From CBFHMJ01 sp965656875 (GTDB lineage: Bacteria > Pseudomonadota > Gammaproteobacteria > Enterobacterales > Alteromonadaceae), in assembly GCA_965656875.1 (NCBI GenBank), contig CBFHMJ010000009.1, positions 1 to 64,000 of the forward strand: a stretch of 64,000 nucleotides of DNA, written 5' to 3'. Below are positions 37,097-46,254 of this stretch, piece by piece. The notes under the pieces are model-generated. The model searched no databases. It saw nothing but the letters and a program-made list of their open reading frames with translations, and was not told where the DNA came from. Position 1 is the first letter of the stretch; the number at the start of each line of letters is the position of its first letter. The translations under genes were made by a program, and so were the position numbers.

Positions 37097-37825
37097 GTGA
37101 AAACAGACTACACCACGTACACCGACGATGAATTGATGGATGCGCTATCCACCATCAATAAAGAGAGATACCCGGAGCAATTTGAACGATTACGTGCAGA
37201 AATCAATCAGCGCAACATCAATAATCGAGCGACAACTAAGCAAGGGCATTACCACGAAAACGACACAGGTATTGACGACTCGCTGTTAGACGACATTAGC
37301 CTGGAACAAGTGAAATCACTCCACTGGTCACAGAAAATGACGCTGGGTATTCAACTGACGCTGATCAGCCTGATGACATTTCTTATTATCAACATCTTCA
37401 ACTGGCCAGGACTTGAAGCCGCCAGCCGATATAAAGCGCATGTTGACCATGCCCAGTGTGAAAAGCTTTCGGTGTTTGATAAAGCAAACAAAGAGTACAT
37501 CACCGTTTATGACTTGCATCTGGATGTCCTGAGTGACACCTTTACTGCACTCAACCTACCAGGTTCCACCTGTGTTTCTATCGCAAAATCAATCACCGAG
37601 TTGAACTCGATTTCCATTCGTCATCTGGACGGCATGATTTATCAACTGGATACAGACGACAAATCACTGGTGTCTTTCCAACAACTAAAAGCTGGCCTGG
37701 CTAACTATCACAAGCGTAACCTGTCCTTTCATATCATCATTGTTAGCTTATTAGTGGGGATGTTTTTCCGCAGTTTTTATCTGATGTGTATGAAGCCAGA
37801 TGCGGTGATGAATGACTTTAAATAA
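37097..37825 (+). CDS. Membrane protein of unknown function
   Basis: A 242-residue protein from a GTG start. The N-terminal cytosolic helix (YTDDELMDALSTINKERYPE and onward) is a motif common in small gammaproteobacterial membrane proteins. Transmembrane helices lie near 85-105 and 208-230, with a periplasmic domain of about 100 residues between that contains two Cys (QCEKLS, STCVSI). No function is recognised. Confidence 0.6.
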   Translation: MKTDYTTYTDDELMDALSTINKERYPEQFERLRAEINQRNINNRATTKQGHYHENDTGIDDSLLDDISLEQVKSLHWSQKMTLGIQLTLISLMTFLIINIFNWPGLEAASRYKAHVDHAQCEKLSVFDKANKEYITVYDLHLDVLSDTFTALNLPGSTCVSIAKSITELNSISIRHLDGMIYQLDTDDKSLVSFQQLKAGLANYHKRNLSFHIIIVSLLVGMFFRSFYLMCMKPDAVMNDFK

Positions 37826-37963
37826 AGCCATCAAGAAAATGGAATCTGCTGGAAAAGAACGATGGCGCAACGTGCTCAAAGCTGCTCACAGCGTGAGTTA
37901 TCACAATGGATATCGTGTAGATATTTTTTGATTTACCGGTCTGAACTCTCATTCAGAAAGTAA

Positions 37964-38000
37964 TAAAAAACCCCTCCAGTATGATACCGGAGAGGTTTTT
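37964..38000. terminator. Bidirectional terminator
   Basis: Arms CCTCC-A-GTAT and ATAC-C-GGA-GAGG are flanked by an A-run on the left and TTTTT on the right, between a plus-strand gene end (37825) and frmB (minus, end 38011). Confidence 0.8.
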
Positions 38001-38010
38001 CTGGTGTTTA

Positions 38011-38871
38011 TTACTTCAGATATTCTGCGTGGAACTCAATATGTTCTTCAATAAAACTCTGAATAAAGTAATAACTGTGATCGTAGCCGTCCTGCATTCG
38101 TAGTGCTATCGCAGTGTCCGTTGCTTTGGCGGCTCTGACCAGATGCTCTGGCTTTAATTGCTCTTCAAGGAAATTATCAGCGGTACCCTGATCAACCAGA
38201 ATCGGTAGTGAACATCCTCGGTCACGTAATAATTCACAAGCGTCATACTCCAGCCAGGTCGCTTTGTCATTACCCAGATAATGACCTAACGCTTTTTCAC
38301 CCCAGGGGCACTTAACCGGGTTGGTGATCGGTGCAAATGCTGAAATGGCACGATAACGAGACTGATTTTTAATCCCGATGGTCAGTGCGCCATGCCCACC
38401 CATTGAATGACCTGAAATCGAACGGATATCCGATACTGGAAAATTCGCTTCGATAATCTCAGGTAACTCCTCAACAACGTATTGATACATTTGGTAATGC
38501 GTATTCCAGGGGGCTTGCGTCGCATTGACATAAAAACCAGCACCTAAACCAAAATCCCAGGCTCCGTCCGGATCATCCGGCACACCTTCACCACGCGGAC
38601 TGGTATCTGGCGCAACAATCGCGATTCCCGCTTCTGCCGCAGCGCGAAATGCACCCGCTTTCTGCATAAAGTTTTCATCGGAACATGTTAGCCCACTCAG
38701 CCAGTACAAAACGGGCACTGGGTTGTCTGCACTCGCTTCTTCTGGCAAAAAGATAGCAAAACGCATGGCACAATTTAGCGCACTAGACCGATGAGTAAAC
38801 TGGCGGTGCCAGCCACCAAATACTTTTGCCTGACTACTCTGCTCAACATCAGTGTGATGCGTTGTTGTCAT
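38011..38871 (-). CDS. frmB: S-formylglutathione hydrolase
   Basis: A 286-residue cytosolic esterase D family enzyme that hydrolyses S-formylglutathione to formate and glutathione. Family signatures are PVLYWLSGLTCSDENFMQKAG, the nucleophile elbow SGHSMGGHGAL near residue 150, and the catalytic Asp/His in LVDQGTADNFL and GYDHSYYFI. It lies 15 nt downstream of the formaldehyde-adduct dehydrogenase gene in an evident operon. Confidence 0.96.
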   Translation of the reverse strand: MTTTHHTDVEQSSQAKVFGGWHRQFTHRSSALNCAMRFAIFLPEEASADNPVPVLYWLSGLTCSDENFMQKAGAFRAAAEAGIAIVAPDTSPRGEGVPDDPDGAWDFGLGAGFYVNATQAPWNTHYQMYQYVVEELPEIIEANFPVSDIRSISGHSMGGHGALTIGIKNQSRYRAISAFAPITNPVKCPWGEKALGHYLGNDKATWLEYDACELLRDRGCSLPILVDQGTADNFLEEQLKPEHLVRAAKATDTAIALRMQDGYDHSYYFIQSFIEEHIEFHAEYLK

Positions 38872-38886
38872 TGCTGATAACTCCTG

Positions 38887-40032
38887 TTAATCATTCGACT
38901 CTGCGTGATTAAAATGCACCACAGAACGGATACTTTCACCTTCGTGCATTAAATCAAACGCCTGATTTATATCGTTTAGTGGCATGGTATGGGTAATAAA
39001 TTCCTGCAAACCGAAATCGCCATTTAAATATTGTTCTACAATACCTGGTAATTCCGAGCGGCCTTTCACGCCACCAAATGCTGTACCGCGCCAGACTCTA
39101 CCTGTCACTAACTGGAATGGACGTGTTGAGATTTCCTGGCCTGCACCAGCAACACCAATTATGACTGATTCACCCCAGCCTTTATGACAGCATTCCAACG
39201 CCTGACGCATCACATTTACATTACCAATACATTCAAATGAGTAATCCACGCCGCCATCGGTCATTTCAACAATGACTTCCTGAATCGGCTTGTCGAAAGT
39301 CTGTGGATTAATGCAATCTGTTGCACCTAACTGTTTCGCCAGTTCAAATTTCTTTTCATTAATATCAATACCGATAATACGGCTGGCACCCGCCATACGC
39401 GCACCAATAACGGCTGACAGACCGATACCACCCAAACCGAAAATAGCGACCGTGTCACCCTTTTCTACTTTAGCGGTATTCAGTACCGCGCCCATACCCG
39501 TCGTGACACCACAACCCAACAAGCACACTTCTTCCAAAGGCGCTTCTTTGTTGACTTTGGCAAGAGAGATTTCAGGAAGGACAGTATATTCAGAGAAGGT
39601 TGAGCAACCCATGTAGTGATAAATTGGCTGGCCATCTTTGTAGAAACGGGTGGTGCCGTCCGGCATCAGACCTTTACCCTGGGTTTCACGAACAGCCTGA
39701 CACAAGTTGGTTTTGCCAGACTTACAAAACTTACATTCGCCACACTCAGCGGTATACAGTGGAATCACATGATCGCCTGGCTGAACACTGGTAACACCTT
39801 CGCCTACCTGTTCAACAATACCGCCACCTTCGTGACCCAGAATCGATGGGAAAATACCTTCCGGATCTTCGCCCGACAAGGTAAAAGCATCCGTATGGCA
39901 AACACCAGTCGCAATAATCTTTACCAGTACTTCGCCTTTTTTCGGCAACATGACATCCACTTCTTCAATCTTAAGTGGTTCATTAGGACCCCAGGCCACC
40001 GCAGCACGTGATTTTATAAATTGTTCAGCCAT
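38887..40032 (-). CDS. frmA: S-(hydroxymethyl)glutathione dehydrogenase (class III alcohol dehydrogenase)
   Basis: A 381-residue zinc NAD-dependent dehydrogenase that oxidises S-(hydroxymethyl)glutathione. It shows catalytic zinc ligands in GVCHTDAFTLSG and GHEGGG, the structural zinc set CGECKFCKSGKTNLC, and the Rossmann motif IFGLGGIGLSAVIGA. The frame runs 44 codons further up, but AAGGAATTATC before ATG 40032 and family alignment (MAEQFIKSRAAV) fix the start. No frmR-type repressor gene adjoins it. Confidence 0.97.
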   Translation of the reverse strand: MAEQFIKSRAAVAWGPNEPLKIEEVDVMLPKKGEVLVKIIATGVCHTDAFTLSGEDPEGIFPSILGHEGGGIVEQVGEGVTSVQPGDHVIPLYTAECGECKFCKSGKTNLCQAVRETQGKGLMPDGTTRFYKDGQPIYHYMGCSTFSEYTVLPEISLAKVNKEAPLEEVCLLGCGVTTGMGAVLNTAKVEKGDTVAIFGLGGIGLSAVIGARMAGASRIIGIDINEKKFELAKQLGATDCINPQTFDKPIQEVIVEMTDGGVDYSFECIGNVNVMRQALECCHKGWGESVIIGVAGAGQEISTRPFQLVTGRVWRGTAFGGVKGRSELPGIVEQYLNGDFGLQEFITHTMPLNDINQAFDLMHEGESIRSVVHFNHAESND

Positions 40033-40144
40033 GATAATTCCTTTCAGTATTCGATGATCGGCCACCCAAACACGTAAAACATGGGCAGTAACGACGTAAC
40101 AACATCGAGGGAAATAAGAAGATTTGTTTGGACGATAGTATAAA

Positions 40145-40702
40145 TCAATCGAACAATTGACCAATGGTTTTCATCGACAGAAACCAGCGAGATTTCCCAT
40201 TAATTTCCGTCAGAAAGTGAAAACCGAAATGTTTGTAGAAAGATTCGGCAGTATCGCTGATGCAATCAACAACCACCGCATACGCAGGCATGACCTGATG
40301 AACACGCCATAAGTACTCCAGACTCTTAATCAGCGTGACTTTGCCCTGGCCCTGTTGTTGCCAGCGAGTATCGACGGCAAGCTGACCAATCAAAAAGACA
40401 GGCACCGGATAATGCGGTAAACGCTTTGCCATTTCTTGCGGTAACACATCTCGCTCAAACGCGCCGGGCGCAACCGTAAAGTAAGATGCAATACTGTTCA
40501 GATCATCAGATACAACAGAGATAACTGAGCGTTGATTAGCATGGTCTGAAGCTAACGCCACCTGAGTCCGACTAATGCCGGACTTCATGTGTTTCGCTGC
40601 TTTAGTTTTCAAGAAATCGTTGAGCGCTTTTTCACCACAATCAAAGCGCTTACGATCATGAATTTTTGGGTTTAGATCCAGAAAGGTGGGATTCAGTTTC
40701 AT
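40145..40702 (-). CDS. GNAT-family toxin (TacT-like)
   Basis: A 185-residue acetyltransferase of the type that acetylates aminoacyl-tRNA. It has the hallmark N-terminal LDLNPKIHDRKRFDCGEKALNDFL split here as LDLNPKIHDRKRF and CGEKALNDFL, the acetyl-CoA loop in RWQQQGQGKVTL, and a C-terminal AESFYKHFGF. Its start overlaps the antitoxin gene by 47 nt, a common arrangement in these pairs. A perfect operator lies upstream of the pair. Confidence 0.88.
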   Translation of the reverse strand: MKLNPTFLDLNPKIHDRKRFDCGEKALNDFLKTKAAKHMKSGISRTQVALASDHANQRSVISVVSDDLNSIASYFTVAPGAFERDVLPQEMAKRLPHYPVPVFLIGQLAVDTRWQQQGQGKVTLIKSLEYLWRVHQVMPAYAVVVDCISDTAESFYKHFGFHFLTEINGKSRWFLSMKTIGQLFD

Positions 40703-40982
40703 TGTTAACGTCCGTGGTTAATTCAATGTTTCGGGTATAGTTCAGGGCTTCGGTCAGCGCATCATTTGGCGCTTCTGCCTGTTCACAGGCACTGACAAAT
40801 CGATCAAATACATCTGGTTTTAATGTCATAGCTTCGTGCTCTGCGATCACTTGCTTTGAGTTTTCGTCCATCAACTTAACGATATATTCGGTTAAGCTTT
40901 TCAAACCCAACAGCGAAGCCGCTCGTTCAGCTCTCATTTTTACCTCTTCGTCGAGACGAAGATCCAGCCGTGCGGTTGTCAT
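40656..40982 (-). CDS. DUF1778 ribbon-helix-helix antitoxin (TacA-like)
   Basis: A 108-residue antitoxin. The N-terminal ribbon-helix-helix (TARLDLRLDEEVKMRAERAASLLG, DNA-binding strand first) is followed by a helical toxin-neutralising region (FDRFVSACEQAEAPNDALTEAL). It is longer than usual (about 90) because its end runs into the toxin gene. AGGAGG lies before the ATG. It probably represses its own operon at 41005-41029. Confidence 0.88.
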   Translation of the reverse strand: MTTARLDLRLDEEVKMRAERAASLLGLKSLTEYIVKLMDENSKQVIAEHEAMTLKPDVFDRFVSACEQAEAPNDALTEALNYTRNIELTTDVNNETESHLSGSKPKNS

Positions 40983-41004
40983 TGATGAACCTCCTGTTTA
41001 ACTA

Positions 41005-41029
41005 TTTGTACGGAACATATCCGTACAAA
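41005..41029. promoter_or_regulatory. Operator of the toxin-antitoxin operon
   Basis: Perfect 10-bp arms TTTGTACGGA (41005-41014) and TCCGTACAAA (41020-41029) with a 5-nt spacer, 23-47 nt before the antitoxin start. This is the expected site for ribbon-helix-helix autorepression. Confidence 0.75.
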
Positions 41030-41057
41030 GCAAAGAGGAAAGTTACGCTGATTTTAG

Positions 41058-41681
41058 CTAATTGCAAGTATTTTTTTCTAAAGCCGTGACAACATTCTCC
41101 AATAACAAGGCTCTCTTTTCAGCCCAGTAAGCACAGTATAATGCATACACATAACTATCGCGAACATAACCATTTCGTAGCACCATGTGATATTTCATCA
41201 ACCCTTCCTGCACAGCACCTAACTTTTCCAGCGCCCGCTGAGATTTCAGATTATTGCCGTCCGTCAGAAACTCCACCCGGTTACAGTGCAATGTATCGAA
41301 CGCATAGTCGAGCATCAGCAATTTTGCCTCCAGATTCATACCACTGCCCTGACAAGACTGCGCCAGAAAGCTATAACCAATTTCAACTCGCTGATGCGCC
41401 AGCTCCGGACAAAAAAACCGCGTCGAACCTACTACTCGACCGGACATTTTATCAATTACCGCAAACGGCAATTCTACCCCAGCGACGCGATTCGCTTTAG
41501 CCTCAGCAATAAAAGTCGGTAGTTCTTCAACATGGGGCACCAGGGTTTCCCGAATATTCCATAACTCCCCATCTTTTACTGTCGCGATTAAACCATCAAG
41601 ATGTTGTTCGTCCAGTGACTCCAACCGTACTCGCTGACCATCCAGTATCACCGGCGTATATCGTTCAATTCGTTTTGTCAT
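41058..41681 (-). CDS. GNAT acetyltransferase (RimJ/RimL-like)
   Basis: A 207-residue cytosolic N-acetyltransferase with the RimJ/RimL layout: LDGQRVRLESLDEQH, a VGSTRFF strand, EIGYSFLAQSCQGSGMNLEAKLL (acetyl-CoA loop QGSGMN) and RVEFLTDGNNLKSQRALEKLG. It lies downstream of the two Old Yellow Enzyme genes on the same strand after a 189-nt gap. The substrate is unknown. Confidence 0.8.
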   Translation of the reverse strand: MTKRIERYTPVILDGQRVRLESLDEQHLDGLIATVKDGELWNIRETLVPHVEELPTFIAEAKANRVAGVELPFAVIDKMSGRVVGSTRFFCPELAHQRVEIGYSFLAQSCQGSGMNLEAKLLMLDYAFDTLHCNRVEFLTDGNNLKSQRALEKLGAVQEGLMKYHMVLRNGYVRDSYVYALYCAYWAEKRALLLENVVTALEKNTCN

Positions 41682-41870
41682 AAGAATTCACCGTATTTAG
41701 GGTCTGTTGACCTTTGAAGAATTGAATTACTTTGAAAACTCAGCGTAACAGGAATGTATCGATTGAGGAAAGGAAGATGTAATGGTTTGGTGATGAAGGA
41801 AACGTACTTTTCAGGACATTGATATCTGACAGGAACAATTAACGGCCCTGTTTCCAGAGCCATCAAAAAT

Positions 41871-42962
41871 CTACGGTTGATAAGTCGGGTAATCGATATA
41901 CCCAACTTCACTACCACCATATAAGGTTAATCGTGCATCGGCATCAAAGTCAGCCAGCGGCCAGTCATTTTGGAAGCGCTCCACTAAATCGGGATTGGTC
42001 ACAAAAGGTGTGCCGAATGCCACCAGATCAGCGTATCCTCGCGCTAACAGATACTCCGCTTTTGCCTGTGTTAGCTTACCTGCAACCATAATTGGATTGG
42101 GATACACCGCTCGAACTTGCTGCCGGAAATCCTCTGGTACTTCTTCATAACGGGAGATATTCTCCGAAAAATGCACATAAGCCAGATTCATCGGCGCCAG
42201 TTGTTGCAACAAATTTACTGTTAGCGGTATCAGCTCAGCATCTTCTTCCATAAATCCTTCTATGACATGAGGTGACAGCCGCACCGCAACACGAGCACTC
42301 CCTATTTCATCACTGACTGCCTGCATGGTTTCCAACAGGTATCGCATACGATTTTCCGGGCTTCCGCCGTATTCATCCGTGCGCTGATTACTTTCTCGTC
42401 TTAAAAAGGTGTCAAACAAGTATCCGTGCGCCGCATGGATTTCAACGCCATCGAAACCGGCAGCTATAGCATTACGTGCCGCCTGAACAAAATCTTCCCG
42501 GGTTTGAACTAAGTCCTCAGTTGTCATCGCCTTCGGTTGCTCGGTTTCAATCATACCGAAACCGCCTTCAGGTAAAGGACCAAAGACTTTATCCGGTACC
42601 TTAATAGCCGACGGTGACAAGGGTTGCTGACCTGAAATACTGGAATGACTCCGACGACCAACATGCCATAACTGAACAAACACTTTGCCACCAACCTGAT
42701 GAATCGCATCCGTGACTTTTTTCCAGCCTTCAATGTGTGCCGGCGTATAAATGCCTGGTGTCATTGAATAGCCACGACCTGCTGCCGAAACCGGCGTCCC
42801 CTCTGTCACAATCAAACCAGCCGTCGCTCTTTGCGCATAATATGTCGCCATCATGTCATTTGGCACATCACCAGGTTGAGTCGTGCGGGAGCGAGTCATT
42901 GGCGCCATAGCAATCCGATTGCGAGTGGTTAATGACTTCCCGTTAAATTTACTGAACATCAT
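41871..42962 (-). CDS. Old Yellow Enzyme family reductase, copy 2
   Basis: A 363-residue FMN-dependent ene-reductase of the NemA/OYE family. It has NRIAMAPMTRSR at the FMN site, active-site HAAHGYLFDTFL (His-x-x-His pair), SNQRTDEYGGSPENRMRYL, and the C-terminal DLVAFGTPFVTNPDLVERF. It reduces activated double bonds (quinones, nitro compounds, N-ethylmaleimide). Its start overlaps the stop of the upstream copy by 4 nt, so the two are co-translated. About 45 percent similar to the upstream copy by eye, so an old duplication. Confidence 0.93.
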   Translation of the reverse strand: MMFSKFNGKSLTTRNRIAMAPMTRSRTTQPGDVPNDMMATYYAQRATAGLIVTEGTPVSAAGRGYSMTPGIYTPAHIEGWKKVTDAIHQVGGKVFVQLWHVGRRSHSSISGQQPLSPSAIKVPDKVFGPLPEGGFGMIETEQPKAMTTEDLVQTREDFVQAARNAIAAGFDGVEIHAAHGYLFDTFLRRESNQRTDEYGGSPENRMRYLLETMQAVSDEIGSARVAVRLSPHVIEGFMEEDAELIPLTVNLLQQLAPMNLAYVHFSENISRYEEVPEDFRQQVRAVYPNPIMVAGKLTQAKAEYLLARGYADLVAFGTPFVTNPDLVERFQNDWPLADFDADARLTLYGGSEVGYIDYPTYQP

Positions 42963-44068
42963 GCAGATTCCCCTCCTTGCCAGGTTGGGTAATCAATCAA
43001 GCCTGTTTCGCCACCACCAAACAGCGTATCTGGATCATGAAGTGCCAGCGGGTATCCATGCTTCAATCGTTCAGGTAAATCAGGATTTGCGACAAAAGGA
43101 CGACCAAAACCTATCATATCAGCCAGCCCGGATTCGATTGCGTGTTGCGCCTTTTCGCCGTTATAGCGCCCTGCGTAAATTAATATGCCGCTAAATGCGT
43201 TACGTAACGCTTGCTTGAAAGATACGGGAGTATCCGGAGCATCATCCCAGTCCACTTCAGCAATATGTAAATAAACAATATTGTGCCGATCCAGTAACGC
43301 TGCTGCTGCGGTATAAGTTGTTACAGGATCTGCATCGACCGTACCATTGAGTGTAGTCAGTGGTGCTAACCGGACGCCCACTTTGTCGGCACCAACAGCG
43401 TCAACCATCGCAGCAACGACTTCGTCCAGGAAACGCAACCGATTTTCCAGCGTACCGCCATAGTTATCCGTGCGATTATTCGACTCAGAGTCAATAAACT
43501 GATTGACCAGATAGCCATTCGCCGCATGCAGTTCGACACCATCAAAGCCCGCTTCAATCGCATTTAATGCAGCCTGGCGAAACTGAGCGATAATCTCACC
43601 AATTTCTGGCACCGTTAACGCCCGAGGTTCAACAACATCAACAAAACCTGGCGCATCACTGCCGTTATCAACAAATACCCGAACCGATTCTGCACGAATT
43701 GCTGATGATGATACTGGCTGCTCTCCACCGATATTATCCGGATGCGTGACACGGCCAACATGCCATAACTGGGCAAAAATAGTACCGCCTTTCGCATGTA
43801 CCGCATCAGTAACGCGTTTCCAGCCTGCAATGTGTTCTGGGGTGTATATGCCGGGTGTCCAGGCATACCCTTTCCCTTTCGGCGCAATCTGCGTGCCTTC
43901 TGACACAATCAGCCCTGCGCCCGCTCGCTGAGCATAATATGTAGCCATCAAATCATTCGCCACATCTCCCGGCTGGCTGGCGCGAGACCGGGTCATTGGC
44001 GGCATCACGATGCGGTTTTTCAGCGTTCGTTTTCCCAACTGAATAGATTGAAATAGTGAAGTAGTCAT
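42959..44068 (-). CDS. Old Yellow Enzyme family reductase, copy 1
   Basis: A 369-residue FMN-dependent ene-reductase. It has NRIVMPPMTRSRASQP, active-site HAANGYLVNQF (His-x-x-Asn pair, unlike the His-x-x-His of copy 2), SNNRTDNYGGTLENRLRFL and FGRPFVANPDLPERL. The differing active-site pair suggests different substrate ranges for the tandem enzymes. First gene of a minus-strand unit, with an inverted repeat 53-88 nt upstream (44121-44156). Confidence 0.93.
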   Translation of the reverse strand: MTTSLFQSIQLGKRTLKNRIVMPPMTRSRASQPGDVANDLMATYYAQRAGAGLIVSEGTQIAPKGKGYAWTPGIYTPEHIAGWKRVTDAVHAKGGTIFAQLWHVGRVTHPDNIGGEQPVSSSAIRAESVRVFVDNGSDAPGFVDVVEPRALTVPEIGEIIAQFRQAALNAIEAGFDGVELHAANGYLVNQFIDSESNNRTDNYGGTLENRLRFLDEVVAAMVDAVGADKVGVRLAPLTTLNGTVDADPVTTYTAAAALLDRHNIVYLHIAEVDWDDAPDTPVSFKQALRNAFSGILIYAGRYNGEKAQHAIESGLADMIGFGRPFVANPDLPERLKHGYPLALHDPDTLFGGGETGLIDYPTWQGGESA

Positions 44069-44120
44069 GGTTCGCCCTCTCTGAATGTTGAACGTATCTT
44101 ACGGGGCGATACAAAAATCA

Positions 44121-44156
44121 TTTATAGCAAAAGTCACAAATTATTTTTGTTATAAA
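44121..44156. promoter_or_regulatory. Candidate operator of the OYE operon
   Basis: TTTATAGCAAAA (44121-44132) and TTTTGTTATAAA (44145-44156) match at 11 of 12 positions as an inverted repeat, upstream of the first reductase. No adjacent regulator gene is seen. Confidence 0.45.
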
Positions 44157-44350
44157 TGCAAAAGTATTCATCGTGAAAATAGCGTTGAGTGACTACTCGT
44201 CATTTCTGTTTATCAGAACGTCAAGAATGGCTGGGGAAATTTAAGGTAATGTAGAATGTTTAGATCGGTGAGTGTCTTTCAGAGGAAATAGCATGAACGA
44301 CAGTTTCAATCAGGTCGTTCATGCGTTGCCATGGCCATTTTGGATCGTCG

Positions 44351-44557
44351 TTAGTGACAACCACCTTGCTCGTCATAGCATTCTTGCAAAACGGCATAGC
44401 AGTAGCTTCGTTGACTCGATGTGGTTGCCCTTGCCATACAACGATTGTATTGCATGTCGCATACGGTACAACTTGTCCAGGCAATTGCTCCCGTTGATGC
44501 ACCTAACGTCATACCTGCCATAAACCCTAAAATGACTGATTTAATTTTCTTATTCAT
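44351..44557 (-). CDS. Small exported Cys-rich peptide
   Basis: A 68-residue precursor from ATG 44557, with a basic start (MNKKIKS), a hydrophobic core (VILGFMAGMTLGAS) and a cleavage site near GAIAW. The mature part of about 40 residues has six Cys spaced C-x2-C-x6-C-x11-C-x6-C-x7-C, suited to three disulphides. No family is recognised. The frame extends 25 codons higher, but the signal peptide fixes the start. It may be a periplasmic or secreted microprotein. Confidence 0.6.
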   Translation of the reverse strand: MNKKIKSVILGFMAGMTLGASTGAIAWTSCTVCDMQYNRCMARATTSSQRSYCYAVLQECYDEQGGCH

Positions 44558-44632
44558 GTTGTGTCCATTGTATCGTTTAAAGGTAAACACAGTATTGCGC
44601 AATGGTTCCAATAAATAAACATAGTCATTCAC

Positions 44633-45092
44633 AAAATTATCACAGTAGCGATTTCAACGTCATTAATCCCAACAACCACGAATATACCCATATAGGAACA
44701 AACAAAATTAACCAACCTGACCAAATGACAAAAATTAGCATTTACGTACCTGTTTAATTGCTATTCATCATTGATACAAATCAAAAAAACAGTCATAATT
44801 CGTCGAATTAACCAAATACACAAACTCCATTTAAATTTTAAAAAACAATAAGTTAGATATTCTCATCCATACAAATTTTAACCTACCGTCTAAAAGCCCT
44901 CGTCAAATCAAACGTTCTAAATCAGGAACTTATGTGGCGTTCCTCTTTTATTGTTAAAATACCTTTATTAGTTACATTTATGTATTGTAGATTCATAGTT
45001 GAGAGTCATTTTTTGTACCTTTAACATTTAAATCGCTTTGCACAGCAAAGTGAATTTCGTTACATAAATTCAATAATAAAAGGAATACAAAA
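44633..45092. other. AT-rich intergenic region
   Basis: No gene is seen. Long AT-rich stretches probably contain promoters for the divergent small genes. A CTTTGC-ACA-GCAAAG hairpin (45036-45050) lies in the likely leader of the next gene. Confidence 0.5.
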
Positions 45093-45680
45093 ATGAATAG
45101 TATTATCAAAAAATCAGCATTATCTCTGGCTTTGCTTGCTGGGCTTTCCACTCAGGCGTTTGCAGCTGATGTTGAAGCGGGGGTCGTGAAACGAGCACAA
45201 ACATTAGATACATATGTCCTGGAACACTCAATGTTCAATGACTCAGCCATGGTAAGCGAGCTACAAAACGCTCTGGTTCGACACGAACCAACTGAACAGA
45301 CTTTAGGTCCGGCTCAGGGTATTTCGTACTTCAATATCTCTGGCGTTATCTCAACGCAATATCCGCAATGGGATCAGGTAAGTAATCGGACATCAACAAA
45401 TGAAGACCATGGCGGTGCCGAAATCTATATCTCTGTTGTGCAATATGGCTACGGCAACATTGGTAGTTATTCATTACCGGGGACGTCACCGTCACTATTC
45501 AGAACAAATTACCTGTGTGGTAGCTTGAGCAGTCTACATATTTGTTCAGTGGGTGAGACAATTACAGGCTGGGAATACATCTATCGCGCAACAAACTTTA
45601 ACAACGGCACATTTTCAATTAATGCGAACTCTACGGCATGGCCATACGGGTTCTGGAGCGATTCAGTTTACATTCGCTAA
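45093..45680 (+). CDS. Exported protein, DUF4879-like
   Basis: A 195-residue secreted protein with a clear signal peptide (about 1-24, ending AFA). The mature part resembles the YolA/DUF4879 family in its pattern: ISYFNISGVISTQYP, NEDHGGAEIYISVVQYGYG, a Cys pair (YLCGSL, HICSVG) and GWEYIYRATNF. Function unknown. AAAGGAAT is the ribosome site, and a strong terminator follows. Confidence 0.65.
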   Translation: MNSIIKKSALSLALLAGLSTQAFAADVEAGVVKRAQTLDTYVLEHSMFNDSAMVSELQNALVRHEPTEQTLGPAQGISYFNISGVISTQYPQWDQVSNRTSTNEDHGGAEIYISVVQYGYGNIGSYSLPGTSPSLFRTNYLCGSLSSLHICSVGETITGWEYIYRATNFNNGTFSINANSTAWPYGFWSDSVYIR

Positions 45681-45708
45681 ATCCAGCTTTTTATAAGCAC
45701 TTTCCTGA

Positions 45709-45739
45709 AGCATCGGTCAATTGCCTTGACCGATGCTTT
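45709..45739 (+). terminator. Strong terminator hairpin
   Basis: Perfect 13-bp stem AAGCATCGGTCAA (45709-45721) with TTGACCGATGCTT (45727-45739), a 5-nt loop, then TTGC. It lies 29 nt after the stop codon. Confidence 0.75.
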
Positions 45740-45780
45740 GCTATTAACGACTCATCATTATCGTATTTTGAACAGGATCT

Positions 45781-46254
45781 TTAACCAGCCATACTGTCGA
45801 AGTTTCGAAGCTTATCAATTATACCTTGCATATATTGCAGTTCTTTTTGTGAACTGCCTGCGGTTCTGTCAAACGCCAACACCTGCTCAAAGTGCTGAAT
45901 ATAATTACGTTTGTTACTACCATCATTCGTCATAGGATTGCCCGAGACTTCACTCGCCAGTTTTCCGCTGGCAATGTTTACCTGGCTGGTGATCAGTGCA
46001 TGTTCCCCCAGACTGATTTCACCAAGATCGTACAATTCTCGTGATAAAGTATTCATATCATTATCACTGATGTTCTTCACATCATACTGCTTCGATAATT
46101 CCTGCATGGCATGAAGACGATCACTGCCTGCACGACTCACATTTACCGCATCATTTTTCAGGCTGCCAGATTCAACTTTCGTTGACTCCGACGTAGTGCG
46201 GTATTGATTAGCCCAGTTTGTTTGATTGACTGTATTAGATTGTGTTACTTGCAT
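45781..46254 (-). CDS. Soluble protein of unknown function
   Basis: A 157-residue protein with a Ser/Thr/Asn-rich N-terminus (about 1-40) and a helical rest. The segment LSRELYDLGEISLGEHALI resembles a motif seen in several uncharacterised gammaproteobacterial proteins. There is no signal peptide or membrane helix. GAGAGA precedes the ATG. Confidence 0.55.
   Translation of the reverse strand: MQVTQSNTVNQTNWANQYRTTSESTKVESGSLKNDAVNVSRAGSDRLHAMQELSKQYDVKNISDNDMNTLSRELYDLGEISLGEHALITSQVNIASGKLASEVSGNPMTNDGSNKRNYIQHFEQVLAFDRTAGSSQKELQYMQGIIDKLRNFDSMAG

Noticed and set aside
41699..41870. Possible inverted-repeat element (GGGTCTGTT ... AACGGCCCTG) between the GNAT and OYE genes
   Set aside because: The arms match too poorly to call a mobile element or terminator.
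41678..41920. 80-residue frame between the GNAT and OYE genes
   Set aside because: It overlaps the end of the reductase gene in another frame and has no start signal or recognisable product.
44272..44523. Plus-strand frame opposite the Cys-rich peptide
   Set aside because: The minus strand has a clean signal peptide and regular Cys spacing; the plus frame has neither.
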